54,566 nucleotides of DNA from Saprospiraceae bacterium (GCA_029263015.1 JAJCYI010000132.1:1-54566), one strand, 5' to 3'; counted from the first letter of the stretch, positions 16,497-26,236 are shown. A program made the numbers and translations. The notes: generated by a model from the sequence alone, not told the origin.

Positions 16497-17057
16497 ATGT
16501 TGAAGCAAATCAAATTTGGAGTTCTTGTTGTCTTGGCAGTAGCCATGTTCACTAGCTGCCAAAATGAAGGAGATACTGCCCGTGATGCCGCAACTGACAC
16601 TGCTGCTGGTAATACGGTCTCTACTCCTCCACCTCCAACTGCACCGGGAACTGTTGTCCCTGCTGCAAATACCAATACTCCTGTTGCTCCAGTTGGCCCA
16701 ACTACCACTATTGCGTTCGCCGAAACGGAATTTAATTTCGGACAGGTGAAAGCTGGTGAAAAAGTACAGCACGTTTACAAATTCACTAATACCGGTGATG
16801 AGCCTCTCGTCATCAGCAACGCTAAAGGAAGCTGTGGATGCACAGTGCCTTCATGGCCAAAAGAACCCATTGGTATAGGTGAAGAAGGTGAAATACTGGT
16901 AGAGTTTAATAGTAAAGGCAAAAGTGGAAACCAAACCAAGACAGTAACAATTACTGGCAACACTGATCCTCCACAAACGATCATTCAGATCAAAGGTGAA
17001 GTTTTGGTAGATCCTAATGCTGCAAAGACAACCCCAAATGTTAACGCAACTCAATAA
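16497..17057 (+). CDS. DUF1573 lipoprotein
   Basis: The 186-residue product has a lipoprotein signal (AMFTSC, C21), then a low-complexity Ala/Thr/Pro linker (about 25-75), and then a DUF1573 Ig-like domain (about 80-165) with FNFGQVKAGEKVQHVYKFTN and the conserved SCGCTVPSWP. The linker suggests that the domain is displayed away from the membrane. DUF1573 proteins are abundant in Bacteroidota, but their function is not established. The ATG at 16497 was chosen because the signal peptide begins there and the promoter lies upstream. Confidence 0.85.
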   Translation: MLKQIKFGVLVVLAVAMFTSCQNEGDTARDAATDTAAGNTVSTPPPPTAPGTVVPAANTNTPVAPVGPTTTIAFAETEFNFGQVKAGEKVQHVYKFTNTGDEPLVISNAKGSCGCTVPSWPKEPIGIGEEGEILVEFNSKGKSGNQTKTVTITGNTDPPQTIIQIKGEVLVDPNAAKTTPNVNATQ

Positions 17058-17077
17058 TTCTACTGTTTAGAAGAATT

Positions 17078-17116
17078 AAAAGCCTGCATGATTGTGAAGT
17101 CGTGCAGGCTTTTTTG
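17078..17116 (+). terminator. Intrinsic terminator of the DUF1573 gene
   Basis: AAAAGCCTGCATG (17078-17090) pairs with CGTGCAGGCTTTT (17101-17113), with one mismatch, followed by further T residues. It lies 20 bp after the stop codon. Confidence 0.8.
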
Positions 17117-17178
17117 TTTTTAGAGCAGTTTTCTTCGACCACTTTTACGCTTTGATTGTGTTTCAAAGAATTTGAGCC

Positions 17179-18042
17179 ATGAAAAATTACTTATCCCTTA
17201 TAAAGTTTAGCCATACGATTTTTGCTATGCCTTTTGCATTAGTAGGGTTCTTCTTGGCTTCTTATCAACTGGATAGTGGATTTAGTGTGAAATTGTTCTT
17301 TTTGGTTGTTTTATGTATGGTCTTTGCGAGGAGTGCGGCCATGGCTTTTAATCGCTTTCTTGACCGGGACATAGATGTAAAAAACCCTCGGACAGCAATC
17401 CGTGAAATCCCTGCTGGCATTATTTCTCCAAGTTCTGTATTGTTTTTTGTATTGGTCAATTGTTTGTTGTTCATAGCAACAACTTGGTTCATCAACCTGA
17501 CTTGTTTCTATTTGTCGCCAATTGCTTTGTTGGTCGTGTTAGGCTATAGTTATACAAAAAGGTTTACTGCCTTTTGTCATATTGTATTAGGACTGGGGCT
17601 GGCATTGGCACCGCTTGGTGCATATTTGGCAGTTGGTGGAGGGTTTGATTTATTGCCAATCTTGTATTCAATAGCAGTGTTATTGTGGGTTTCAGGTTTC
17701 GATATTATCTACGCTATGCAGGATGAAGATTTTGATAAAAAAAATCAATTAAAATCAATTCCCGCTACTTTTGGGAAAGATAAGGCACTGCTTGTTTCGT
17801 CAACATTACATTTTTTTTGTGCCGTAACCATTCTTTTTGCAGCCTACTACGTTGACCATCAATTCCCTGCTTTTGGTTGGATGAACTGGGTGGCAACCAC
17901 TGTCTTTATTGCTCTTTTGGTATACCAACATACCCTTGTGAAACCAAACGATCTGAGCAAGGTCAACCTCGCTTTTTTTACTACAAATGGTATTGCAAGT
18001 TTGGTTTTTGGGATGCTTTTCATTTTGGATATTTATTTTTGA
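17179..18042 (+). CDS. UbiA-family 4-hydroxybenzoate polyprenyltransferase-like protein
   Basis: The 287-residue integral membrane prenyltransferase carries both Asp-rich motifs that bind Mg-diphosphate: NRFLDRDID (near 58-66) and the second-half YAMQDEDFD (near 179-187). It has about eight to nine membrane helices. It attaches a polyprenyl chain to an aromatic acid in quinone synthesis. In menaquinone-using bacteria this subgroup is often called MqnP (futalosine pathway), but no other menaquinone gene is in the window, so the pathway is inferred. The next gene, a di-iron hydroxylase, is on the same strand 150-180 bp later. Confidence 0.85.
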   Translation: MKNYLSLIKFSHTIFAMPFALVGFFLASYQLDSGFSVKLFFLVVLCMVFARSAAMAFNRFLDRDIDVKNPRTAIREIPAGIISPSSVLFFVLVNCLLFIATTWFINLTCFYLSPIALLVVLGYSYTKRFTAFCHIVLGLGLALAPLGAYLAVGGGFDLLPILYSIAVLLWVSGFDIIYAMQDEDFDKKNQLKSIPATFGKDKALLVSSTLHFFCAVTILFAAYYVDHQFPAFGWMNWVATTVFIALLVYQHTLVKPNDLSKVNLAFFTTNGIASLVFGMLFILDIYF

Positions 18043-18219
18043 CAAAATTTTCCTGTTTTCTCATTCCAAAGAAGTTCTCTATTTTTATTCCAAATGTAAT
18101 GTTGGTTACAGAATCGGTAGCGATGCACTCCTTTACTTTGCACTGAATCAAGGATCATTTAAATAACAACCTCGTCCAATTGTCGAACTTATTCTTTGCA
18201 CGATCCAAAACTTCTTTTT

Positions 18220-19239
18220 GTGGATTACCTGAACACTTTTGTAAATAGTTATGCTGGCTATGCCAATTACTTGTGGCAAGAATTTACCCACCCCCATTGG
18301 GGCAATTACTTTTATTGGTTGATTGCTGTTTCGGCCTTTTTCTTTATGCTTGAAATATTGGCTCCGTGGCGAAAAGGCCAACCTCGGTTTCGAAAAGATT
18401 TTTGGTTGGATTTCTTTTATATGTTCTTTAATTTTTTCCTTTTTTCCCTCGTTGCCTACCAAGCTGTTTCGGATGTGGTGGTTAAGTTTTTTAATGATAC
18501 AATCCTATCTTTTTCAGGATTCGATTTGCAGCGATCAAACCCAATGAACCAGTTTCCCTTTTGGGCAGTGCTGCTGATTGGATTTGTGGTAAGGGATTTT
18601 GTGCAATGGTGGACACATAGGTTATTGCACCGATCAAAATTTTTATGGGAATTTCACAAGATCCACCATTCTGTTGAAGAAATGGGTTTTGCAGCGCATC
18701 TCCGTTTCCATTGGATGGAAACGATTATTTACAGAACAATAGAATACCTCCCACTGGCCTTGTTGGGATTGGGATTATATGACTTTTTTATTATCCACCT
18801 TTTTACTTTATCAGTTGGGCATTACAACCATTCTAATATTACTGTGCCTGGCCGAGTAACGGGGGGCGTCATTGGCGGGCTGATCGGATTGGTGATTGCA
18901 ATTAGTGGTTTTGATGTGAATTTACTTTCATCACCTTCCATATTGACGCAATTCGGAGTTGTGGCAGGAGGGATAGCGGCAGGATCGATGCTGCTAGGGC
19001 CATTTATGAAATATATTTTCAATAGTCCGGAAATGCATATTTGGCATCATGCTTATGAAATGCCTGAAGACCGTCAATACGGCATCAATTTCGGACTGAC
19101 TTTGGCGATTTGGGATTATTTTTTCAAAACCGCCCGCATTCCTTTCAATGGCAAGGACATCCGCCTTGGCTTTCCAAAAATTGAACAATTTCCACATTCG
19201 TTCGTGAAACAGGCATTCTTTGGTTTCAAAAAGGAATAA
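18220..19239 (+). CDS. Sterol desaturase / fatty-acid hydroxylase family protein
   Basis: The 339-residue membrane protein has the di-iron histidine clusters of this superfamily: HRLLH (near 141), HKIHH (near 154), HYNHSN (near 210) and HIWHH (near 275). Hydrophobic helices surround them. It should hydroxylate or desaturate a lipid, and the substrate is unknown. The open frame extends to a TTG at 18196. However, a TATTCTTTG element ends at 18199, and homologues as I recall them begin near VDYLNTFVNSYAGYANYLW, so the GTG at 18220 is preferred. It converges on giant protein A with only 4 bp between the stops. Confidence 0.8.
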   Translation: MDYLNTFVNSYAGYANYLWQEFTHPHWGNYFYWLIAVSAFFFMLEILAPWRKGQPRFRKDFWLDFFYMFFNFFLFSLVAYQAVSDVVVKFFNDTILSFSGFDLQRSNPMNQFPFWAVLLIGFVVRDFVQWWTHRLLHRSKFLWEFHKIHHSVEEMGFAAHLRFHWMETIIYRTIEYLPLALLGLGLYDFFIIHLFTLSVGHYNHSNITVPGRVTGGVIGGLIGLVIAISGFDVNLLSSPSILTQFGVVAGGIAAGSMLLGPFMKYIFNSPEMHIWHHAYEMPEDRQYGINFGLTLAIWDYFFKTARIPFNGKDIRLGFPKIEQFPHSFVKQAFFGFKKE

Positions 19240-19243
19240 ACAA

Positions 19244-22200
19244 TCACAGTCCTTTTATGAACTTGAATACCTTTTGAGGCTTTCCACCATACCTCACAAA
19301 AAGGAAATAGGTGCCAGAAGCCATGAGTTCCGTGTCAATTTCAACGGAATCCATGTCAATTGGGATTTCTGAATAGTGGACAAGTTGCCCCAATGTGTTG
19401 AACAATTCCAGCGTGATGGGTACATCAAATCGGTCATAGACATCAACTACAATAGCGTTGGAAAAGGGGTTTGGGTAACTGTGAACCAAACGGTATTCTT
19501 TCTCAGGTTCAACTGGTATGGAATCTCTGTCGATCTGCACGATATTCGAAACAAGTTGTGTACCCTCACTATCATCCAATATCACTCGGTAAAAATTTGT
19601 CCCTATAAAAGGCCCAGTATGGGTTTGGAAAAAATGCGTAAAAATGCCAGCAACTTCAATTGAATCGGCTGTGCCGATCAACGTAAAAGGCTCATTTTCC
19701 CAAGCCCATTCCACTGAATAAGATCGGTCCACCGTATCACTTTCTGGATATAGCCAATCCAAACGTACAACACTCGTGTCAACTAATTCACCATTTAGCA
19801 CAAGGTCATATCCACAAAAGACAGGGCTTTCTGTAATATTTATTGTAGAAGTAACGGTAGCCTCGCAGCCATCAACCTCAACGGAATAGGTAACTGAATA
19901 ATCACTAGTCGTATTCCAAACAATGTCGTTCACGCTTGGGGTGTTGGCCATTTCCGGAATGCCATTTTCAAAAGACCATGAATAAATGGCATTTGGACCA
20001 AAATCTGTCCCATTCACATTCACGGCCACCTCCATGCAAGCAGTATCGATTATTGAAATAACCGGCATAGGAATTTCATTGACAGCGATTTCAATTTGGT
20101 TGCTTTCCAAAAACTGCGAACATCCATCACGACGCGCCCGTCGGATGAAATAAGTGGTTGTATCTAAATTCCCGGGCAAATAGTCAGCATTGTTGGAACC
20201 TGTGATTGGTGTCCATGTATTTGGGTCAAATTGGCCAGGGGTTTCACTGAACATCCAAAGGTATTCAACCGTACCAGAACCTCCAGAAGGAGAAATTAAA
20301 TCTGCAATCGGATCAGGCAAATTCACTAGGCCGCAGATTAATTGGTCACAACATATTTCTCCTGGACCAGAAATGTTGTTACAGTTTATTTCCACATAAA
20401 AGCCTGCGTCAATATCGTGGTTTTGTGTACCTGGATTGATAGATAGTAGAGGTGTTTTGTTGGTTAAAGGGTCTGCATCGCTATCAATCGCAACATCCCC
20501 GCCTTGCCCTTGTGGGCTTGGAACATATCCGGCAGGTATGTTGAAGGTGATTTCGTAATCACCTGGGGGAATATCAAAATAATAGTTCCCTAGCGCACCA
20601 GAGACCGTATTTAAGGAATGTGGGTTGCCATAATCGTCGAATCCCTGCAATGATATTTCCACACCCAACATACCCATTTCCCCAAAATCCTGAACACCAT
20701 TTTCATTGGTATCGGCCCAAACAAAATCGCCAATTTGCGCCCCGTCAACCAAGAAAAAAGAGCAAGTAGTGATACAGTTATCGGCATCTGTGACTGTGAC
20801 GGTATAATTCCCAGCTACCAGATTGTTGACCATTTGTGTGGTCTGGCCATTGGACCATAAATAATCAAATGGAGCAAGGCCATCGCTGATCGACGCCATT
20901 AGTTGCCCTTCATTTCCATTTGGAGATGAAACAGGTTGAACCAATTGAACACCGCAAGAAACGGAACTGATTATTTCAACAATAGTAGAATCTTGGGCTT
21001 TGCAATTGTTGGCATCTGTCACGGTAAGGTTATAGGTACCTGCTCCGAGAATGCTGATCGAGGGATTGGTGCTGCCGTTGCTCCACTGATAAAAATAAGG
21101 CATTGTGCCACCCAATACTTCGGAATTGGCCGAGCCTAAATTCCCACATATTCCATCCATACTTTCCGCGTTTACACTAAGTTGTGGTGGTTGTGTGATT
21201 TCAAAATCAACAACTTGTGTACATTCGGACATGTCGGAAACAGTGACTGAATAATCACCGGCAGGGAGGTTTTGGAGAATGGTCGCATTACTGCCATTGC
21301 TCCATAGGATGCTGTAAGGAGGTAATCCACCAGATATATTAAGACTGATACTTCCTGTTTCTTCTCCGAAACATTTTACATTTTGAAAACTGCTGTTTAT
21401 GCTAAATTCGCCACCTGCTGAAAGGGTAGTGGCTGCCTCGCCTGAGCAACCAGTTGGATCGGTCACCGTGACCTGGTAGTCACCTGGAGTAAGGTCTGTT
21501 ATGGTTTGCATGGTTTGTCCATTTGACCATAGATAAAGTAAAAATGGTGGTGCTCCACCGAATGCAAATGCAGTTGCAGTGCCAGATTCCCCAGGGCAAA
21601 TAATTGAGTCTGCATCAATAAATGCGAACAGGCCAATGCCCATTTCCACTGTGGCACCTCCGACTTGAGTGCAATCATTTCCATCAGTAACGGTTACTTC
21701 ATAATCGCCTGGTGATAAAAAATTAATCGTACTTGTTGTGGCTCCATTGCTCCATAAATAGGAAAAAGGGGCAGATCCTCCAAAAGTGACCACTGAAGCC
21801 ATTCCATTGGAAATGGCATTACAAGATGTATTGATAGCAGTAACATCAAGTGATATATCAGGATAAGGGGCGATGGTCACGGAATTGGTTTTTGTACATC
21901 CGAGGTTATCCGTCACGGTAACTGAGTAAGTACCTGGTGCGATGTCATTAATAAAACTGGTCGTTTCACCAGTATTCCAAATGTATTGGTGGGGGGCAGT
22001 TCCGCCAGAGGCAATGACAATGCTGAACCCGTTGTCGCCGCAACTCCCTGCGGATGAATTGAATGTGACTTCAAGCTTAGGGGGCTGAGTCACGGTGAAA
22101 GTCTCAATATCTGCGCATCCTATTGCATCAGTCACAGTGACTGAATAATCGCCAGCTAGGAGGTTATTTAGAATACTGGAATTGGATCCGTTTGGCCATA

Positions 22201-23947
22201 AGATATTGAGAGGAGAAGTGCCGCCGCTGGCAGAAATATTTATAGATCCATTTGATGAACCATTGCAGGTGACATGAACTACAATGCCGCTTACCAATAT
22301 TGGCAGATTGTTTTCAATGTTGGCTGATGCTGTACCTGAACAACCTTCATCGCTAGTCACAGTGACCAAATAGTCCCCAGCTGAAAGATTGCTGATGGTT
22401 TGAGTGTTTTCCGAATTGTTCCACAAATATTCATAAGGAGCTGTGCCTTGGGATGTTTGGGCAGTCAATTCTCCAGTGCTTTCATTGAAACAAACTACAG
22501 CAGTTCCTTCAATCACAACATCGAGTGTAGATGGTTGACCAATGACGATAGAATCTTTTGCAAAGCATTGTTGTGATGAGGTTACAGTTACAAAATAGGT
22601 TCCAATACTTAGCGAATCAGCCGTTTGCAAAGTATCCCCGTTGCTCCAGAAATATTGAAAAGGCGGATCCCCACCTCCTGACGGTACTGCAGTCGCCGTT
22701 CCATCACCACCACCACAATAGCTGGCATTGACAGAAGTGATATTAACCACAAAAGTATCAGGATCGATAAGCTCCAAGCTATCGACCGAAGAGCAATTGA
22801 GGTTGTCAGTGACGGTCACAATATAGGTACCAGCTCCCAGCGTGTCAATGGATTGGGTGCTATCCCCGGTATTCCAGACGTACAGGAACGGAGTCAGCCC
22901 ACTGGTGGCCGATGCAGTGACAGAACCATCAATGGCATCTTGACAGGAGGGATTGATGATGCTGTCAAATTCTATTTGGATCAAGGTGGTGCTGTCCAAT
23001 GTAGTGGAATCAATACTGATGCATCCAAGGTAATCAGTGGAAGTAACGATATAAATACCTGCTGGCAGGTTTACGATAGTCATTCCAGTATCGCCATTGT
23101 TCCATTTAAACAAAAAAGGTGGTACACTACCGCCGCCTGGGTTGGCGGTTAGGCTGCCCGAATTAATTCCCGAACAATCCGGGTGGGTAATGTCAAAGGT
23201 AATTGGATAACTGCCAGGCACGAATTCAACTACTCCTATATTGGTTTCCGTACAGCCATTTTTAGCTGTCACTGTTACGGAATAAGTACCTTGAGGAAGG
23301 TTTGAAATAGTGTCTGTCGTTTCACCATTGCTCCAAAGGAAATCAAAAGGGGCAACTCCGCCTGAGACATTAACACCTGCTCCTCCACCGATGCCAGTAC
23401 CACAAATGGCAGGGCTGACATTTACATCAACGGACATTGGATTACCAATAGATTCGCAAAGCTGGAAAGCGCAAGAATTTAGATCAGTTACGGTCAGGCA
23501 ATACTGGTCAGAAGCTAGATTCGAAATGGTAGTGGTTGTATCACCGGTGCTCCATTCGTATTCATATGGACTGATCCCTCCAGTGACCACTCCCTCCATT
23601 GTCCCAGGCAACCCGCAATCGGTCACAACAATCTGTACCTTCAACGGGTCAGGCTCAGTTACGATACCAGAAGCTGTGCCCGTGGTTCCATTCTCATCGG
23701 TTACCGTTACCGTATATGACCCTGCGGGAATAAAAGTCAAGGGGTTGTTTGTACTACCATTATCCCATTCGTAAGAATAAGGGCTAATTCCACCAATGGG
23801 AATGGCAAGGATGCTTCCAGTGGCAAATCCGCCACAGGGTGGGTTAGTGATCTGTAGTGCGACATTTATTTGGGCTTGGGTCGGAATACTGAAGAGCAAA
23901 ACGGCAATGGCAGTTGATATGATTTGTTCACGGTATTCAAATGTCAT
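19244..23947 (-). CDS. Giant SprB-repeat T9SS-secreted protein A (type A sorting domain)
   Basis: The 1567-residue secreted protein has a signal peptide (ending near PTQAQ, residue 26). About 14 SprB-type repeats of 70-77 residues follow (28-1068), each with a Cys, a GGxxPYxYxWSNG core and a GxYxVTVTD end. Next come an SdrD-B/Cna-B-like domain (about 1071-1185, GDFVWADTNENGVQD), two PKD/Ig-like segments (to about 1375), an Fn3-like segment, and a type A T9SS C-terminal domain (1483-1567, SYPNPFSNAIVVDV, then GTYFLFVRYGG). It is probably exported by T9SS and anchored at or released from the surface. An adhesive or gliding-surface role is inferred from the SprB repeats. Confidence 0.9.
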   Translation of the reverse strand: MTFEYREQIISTAIAVLLFSIPTQAQINVALQITNPPCGGFATGSILAIPIGGISPYSYEWDNGSTNNPLTFIPAGSYTVTVTDENGTTGTASGIVTEPDPLKVQIVVTDCGLPGTMEGVVTGGISPYEYEWSTGDTTTTISNLASDQYCLTVTDLNSCAFQLCESIGNPMSVDVNVSPAICGTGIGGGAGVNVSGGVAPFDFLWSNGETTDTISNLPQGTYSVTVTAKNGCTETNIGVVEFVPGSYPITFDITHPDCSGINSGSLTANPGGGSVPPFLFKWNNGDTGMTIVNLPAGIYIVTSTDYLGCISIDSTTLDSTTLIQIEFDSIINPSCQDAIDGSVTASATSGLTPFLYVWNTGDSTQSIDTLGAGTYIVTVTDNLNCSSVDSLELIDPDTFVVNITSVNASYCGGGDGTATAVPSGGGDPPFQYFWSNGDTLQTADSLSIGTYFVTVTSSQQCFAKDSIVIGQPSTLDVVIEGTAVVCFNESTGELTAQTSQGTAPYEYLWNNSENTQTISNLSAGDYLVTVTSDEGCSGTASANIENNLPILVSGIVVHVTCNGSSNGSINISASGGTSPLNILWPNGSNSSILNNLLAGDYSVTVTDAIGCADIETFTVTQPPKLEVTFNSSAGSCGDNGFSIVIASGGTAPHQYIWNTGETTSFINDIAPGTYSVTVTDNLGCTKTNSVTIAPYPDISLDVTAINTSCNAISNGMASVVTFGGSAPFSYLWSNGATTSTINFLSPGDYEVTVTDGNDCTQVGGATVEMGIGLFAFIDADSIICPGESGTATAFAFGGAPPFLLYLWSNGQTMQTITDLTPGDYQVTVTDPTGCSGEAATTLSAGGEFSINSSFQNVKCFGEETGSISLNISGGLPPYSILWSNGSNATILQNLPAGDYSVTVSDMSECTQVVDFEITQPPQLSVNAESMDGICGNLGSANSEVLGGTMPYFYQWSNGSTNPSISILGAGTYNLTVTDANNCKAQDSTIVEIISSVSCGVQLVQPVSSPNGNEGQLMASISDGLAPFDYLWSNGQTTQMVNNLVAGNYTVTVTDADNCITTCSFFLVDGAQIGDFVWADTNENGVQDFGEMGMLGVEISLQGFDDYGNPHSLNTVSGALGNYYFDIPPGDYEITFNIPAGYVPSPQGQGGDVAIDSDADPLTNKTPLLSINPGTQNHDIDAGFYVEINCNNISGPGEICCDQLICGLVNLPDPIADLISPSGGSGTVEYLWMFSETPGQFDPNTWTPITGSNNADYLPGNLDTTTYFIRRARRDGCSQFLESNQIEIAVNEIPMPVISIIDTACMEVAVNVNGTDFGPNAIYSWSFENGIPEMANTPSVNDIVWNTTSDYSVTYSVEVDGCEATVTSTINITESPVFCGYDLVLNGELVDTSVVRLDWLYPESDTVDRSYSVEWAWENEPFTLIGTADSIEVAGIFTHFFQTHTGPFIGTNFYRVILDDSEGTQLVSNIVQIDRDSIPVEPEKEYRLVHSYPNPFSNAIVVDVYDRFDVPITLELFNTLGQLVHYSEIPIDMDSVEIDTELMASGTYFLFVRYGGKPQKVFKFIKGL

Positions 23948-24210
23948 TTCAGATGAGGTTTGTGGCGATTATGTAATCGGGAGTACCTAATTGATTGAAA
24001 TTGAATTAATTAGGGTTTTGATATTAAATATTTCGATAATAGGATGATTTATTCCCTTAAAGTCCTTTTCAATTGGTTGCTGATTCAAGAACGAAGTTAA
24101 CATTTTGGAGGATAAGACTGGTTGTCAAAAGTTATAAGTTGGTTTTGCAATTTACTTTTTTCAATTTTTTAGTAAGAAACAAGCGAATACGTGAGACAGG
24201 GTTTTGTTTA

Positions 24211-24290
24211 TAACCACAGAGGACACAGGGGTTATAGGCAGGTCACTCGGGGCGGGAACACCCCTGTGATCTCTGTGTCCTCTGTGGTAA
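24211..24290. repeat. CCACAGAGGACACAG palindromic repeat
   Basis: TAACCACAGAGGACACAG (24211-24228) is inverted at 24273-24290, with an AGGGGT/ACCCCT inner stem. CCACAGAGG-type palindromes are common dispersed elements in many bacterial genomes. It lies 37 bp beyond the stop of the minus-strand beta-barrel gene and may act as a transcript end. The remainder of 23948-24210 holds nothing I can name. Confidence 0.7.
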
Positions 24291-24326
24291 AAACGGTTTT
24301 CCCCAAGTTTATACTTGTCAGCTTTT

Positions 24327-24968
24327 TCACCCTTTTCCAAGTTGACTGTATTTCGTTGCCCGTTTGCCAAAAACCAAATTCAAACTGAGACCCAGCTGGA
24401 GGGAATGGAAATGGCCATTTAGCTGAGGTAGGGAAGCAGTCTTCTCATATACGACATAATAATAATGGTAAGCAAGTTCAATCATAAGCCCCCGGACAGT
24501 TGGAATGGATACACCAATGCCACCGTTGTATCCCAAACTATTGTCGTAATTAAGGGAAGGAGTTTCGCCAGGGACTGTAGATTTTCGTTCTGTATCAAAA
24601 TAGCCAGCACCGGCCATTAAAGTGAGCCCGAATCGTCGAGCTGGATATTTACAGATTTTGGTACGGAAAAATGCACCGTAGTAGACAGTGGAAAATTCAT
24701 GTCGGCCCAATAAATCGTCGGTGGTGTCATCTTTAATACTCCAATTTGGATTGGTCAGGCTCTGGTTGTACTCAGCTCCGATCTGAAAATGGTCTGCCCC
24801 CGCAGCAAAGCGCCCACCAATAGGGGTGAACGAATTGTTGTTGTTTTGATATGGATCTTCACTGAAATTACTTAGGTTTCGACCTGTAAATGCTTCTAGG
24901 TAGAACTGCTGTGCAGAAAGGGCAACAGGGGTAATGACGACAGTTATGATGATTAGGATCTTGCTCAT
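24327..24968 (-). CDS. Outer-membrane beta-barrel protein
   Basis: The 213-residue product has a signal peptide (MSKILIIITVVITPVALSAQ) and then alternating strands with aromatic girdles (STVYYGAFFRTKICKYPARR, GLMIELAYHYYYVVYE, LQLGLSLNLVFG). This is typical of a small 8-stranded barrel. Neither substrate nor family name is recognisable. A GTG two codons upstream (24974) is an alternative start, but the ATG at 24968 gives the cleaner signal peptide. It is followed by the CCACAGAGG palindrome. Confidence 0.6.
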   Translation of the reverse strand: MSKILIIITVVITPVALSAQQFYLEAFTGRNLSNFSEDPYQNNNNSFTPIGGRFAAGADHFQIGAEYNQSLTNPNWSIKDDTTDDLLGRHEFSTVYYGAFFRTKICKYPARRFGLTLMAGAGYFDTERKSTVPGETPSLNYDNSLGYNGGIGVSIPTVRGLMIELAYHYYYVVYEKTASLPQLNGHFHSLQLGLSLNLVFGKRATKYSQLGKG

Positions 24969-25091
24969 CTGCACTTGTTATCACAAATTGTGGAGCTACT
25001 CATTTTTCTATTAAAACACAGAAAGGCTAGACATTGGATGAGCCTAACCTTTCTTAGGGTACTGCAATTCTAAGAATTTTGGATTTAATGT

Positions 25092-25247
25092 TTACATCAT
25101 TCTCATTGCCCTTACTAGGAAGGTAAGTGAAAACGGTAATGCCAACCAGAACCATTGTGGCATGAAAATAAGCATGGCGATCAAGACCACGGTTGAAACA
25201 AAAAACAGTATCCAATCTAAACTTGTTGATGATTTTTCTGCATTCAT
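25092..25247 (-). CDS. 51-residue two-helix membrane protein
   Basis: The ATG at 25247 opens MNAEKSSTSLDW followed by two hydrophobic stretches (about 13-28 and 32-44, separated by PQWFW) and a basic C-terminus LVRAMRMM. A hydrophilic N-terminus, two helices and a positive tail are typical of real small membrane proteins. A different frame over the same region is longer (80 codons) but has no such organisation. It may be followed by the weak hairpin at about 25020-25055. Function unknown. Confidence 0.45.
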   Translation of the reverse strand: MNAEKSSTSLDWILFFVSTVVLIAMLIFMPQWFWLALPFSLTFLVRAMRMM

Positions 25248-25454
25248 TTTTAAGAAATTTAGGCGGCAAAATTAGTAACCCATTCTGAATTGACAAAACT
25301 CTTTTGAAATTTGCGTTAGGTGAGTTAATTCCATCTCCTTATTTATTCTATTTCTAAATCAAATATAGGCTTGTTGAGATCAAAAATAGAAACGGTGGAA
25401 GTGGTAACTTTTCACTGGTACTTTGTTCGTTGCAAGTAGAAAAAAGAAAATTCA

Positions 25455-26006
25455 ATGAAAAAAGGTGATTGCATAATGTTAGAATTTGAAGACAATAAAA
25501 ATGTCATAATTCTCCATCATTCAAATATCGAAAAGGATGAAACAAAATACGGATTTATTATTGTGGGCGGATCTTTTAAAGAAAGGCCTTCAAAAGAAGA
25601 GATTGAATCATGTGGAATTTTAGGAGATAAATATCAAAACGATTCGGCAGATTTGATAAATAGTGCAATGAGAAGTCAACAAAAATATGATAGCACGACC
25701 TTTTATACTGGAGTGAAATATGATATGCTAACAATTCCAAAATCTCTTTTTGATAGAGAAAAGACAAGAATAGTGAAAGTGGCGAATTTCAACTGTCGGT
25801 AAGAACGTAGGCCGGATTTCCCAATCCGGCTGTAAACAGGGCGAATTGGGAAATCCGGCCTACGTTTCCACCAACAGTTTGAAATACCCCCGTATGAAGA
25901 GATGTGCAAATTAATAAGAAATCGAATTTTAAAAAGAGACCCAAGACCCGTTAATTGGAGTACAATTTATGATGCATATCCACTAAAAGAAATATTGATA
26001 AAATAA
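25455..26006 (+). pseudogene. Gene of unknown function split by an in-frame palindromic insertion
   Basis: The ATG at 25455 (MKKGDCIMLEFEDNKNVIIL) reads to a TAA at 25800-25802, giving 115 residues. The first three codons and the stop after residue 111 lie in a palindromic element (25791-25880). Directly after it, in the same frame, codons from 25881 read EIPPYEEMCKLIRNRILK and on to a TAA at 26004-26006. Removing exactly 90 bp restores a 153-residue protein with the join VANF-EIPPYEE. The intact protein is not recognised; its mixed charged composition suggests a small cytoplasmic protein. The shortened form may still be made. Confidence 0.6.
25791..25880. mobile_element. 90-bp palindromic element inside a coding gene
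   Basis: The two ends are imperfect inverted copies about 38 nt long (left AACTGTCGGTAAGAACGTAG, right CTACGTTTCCACCAACAGTT), continuing inward through GGCCGGATTTCCCAAT. This is a REP/MITE-like hairpin. It brings two in-frame TAA codons but is a multiple of three, so reading frame resumes after it. Confidence 0.65.
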
Positions 26007-26054
26007 AAAGGCTAGCAACGAAGAAAGCATAGCCGTTAGCGTTTGGCAGACAAA

Positions 26055-26087
26055 AGACCTGACAGGTTTTGGAAACCTGTCAGGTCT
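26055..26087. repeat. GACCTGACAGGTTT palindrome
   Basis: AGACCTGACAGGTTT (26055-26069) faces AAACCTGTCAGGTCT (26073-26087) with a 3-nt loop. I know this as a widespread intergenic palindrome in Bacteroidota. One arm-like copy, GAGACCTGTCAGGTT, recurs at the window's end (54474-54488). Confidence 0.75.
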
Positions 26088-26220
26088 GGCCGAAAAGTCA
26101 TCAGTTTAAAATGCCACTTCTGAAATTGTGGAGGTGTTCGAATGTTTTATTGCCCATTTGGCCCACCTTTCTTAGAATTTGCTTGCCCTTACAGAAGTCA
26201 TGTTTTATAGATAGAAATTG

Positions 26221-26228
26221 TATGTTTG
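26221..26228 (+). promoter_or_regulatory. -7 box of the corA promoter
   Basis: TATGTTTG matches TAnnTTTG. It lies inside the longer open frame starting at a TTG (26218) and 49 bp upstream of the GTG at 26278, so it argues for the later start. Confidence 0.5.
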
Positions 26229-26236
26229 CGCACTTG

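Noticed and set aside
19244-23947. SprB repeats of giant protein A as a CRISPR-like or DNA tandem array
   Set aside because: The periodicity is at protein level with diverged codons; DNA repeats are not identical and no spacers exist.
25307-26048. Possible integron cassette (GTTAG-type cores near 25316 and 26038 around a hypothetical gene)
   Set aside because: The matching left core sites (RYYYAAC) and a foldable attC are not found at either side, and no integrase is present. The short matches are expected by chance.
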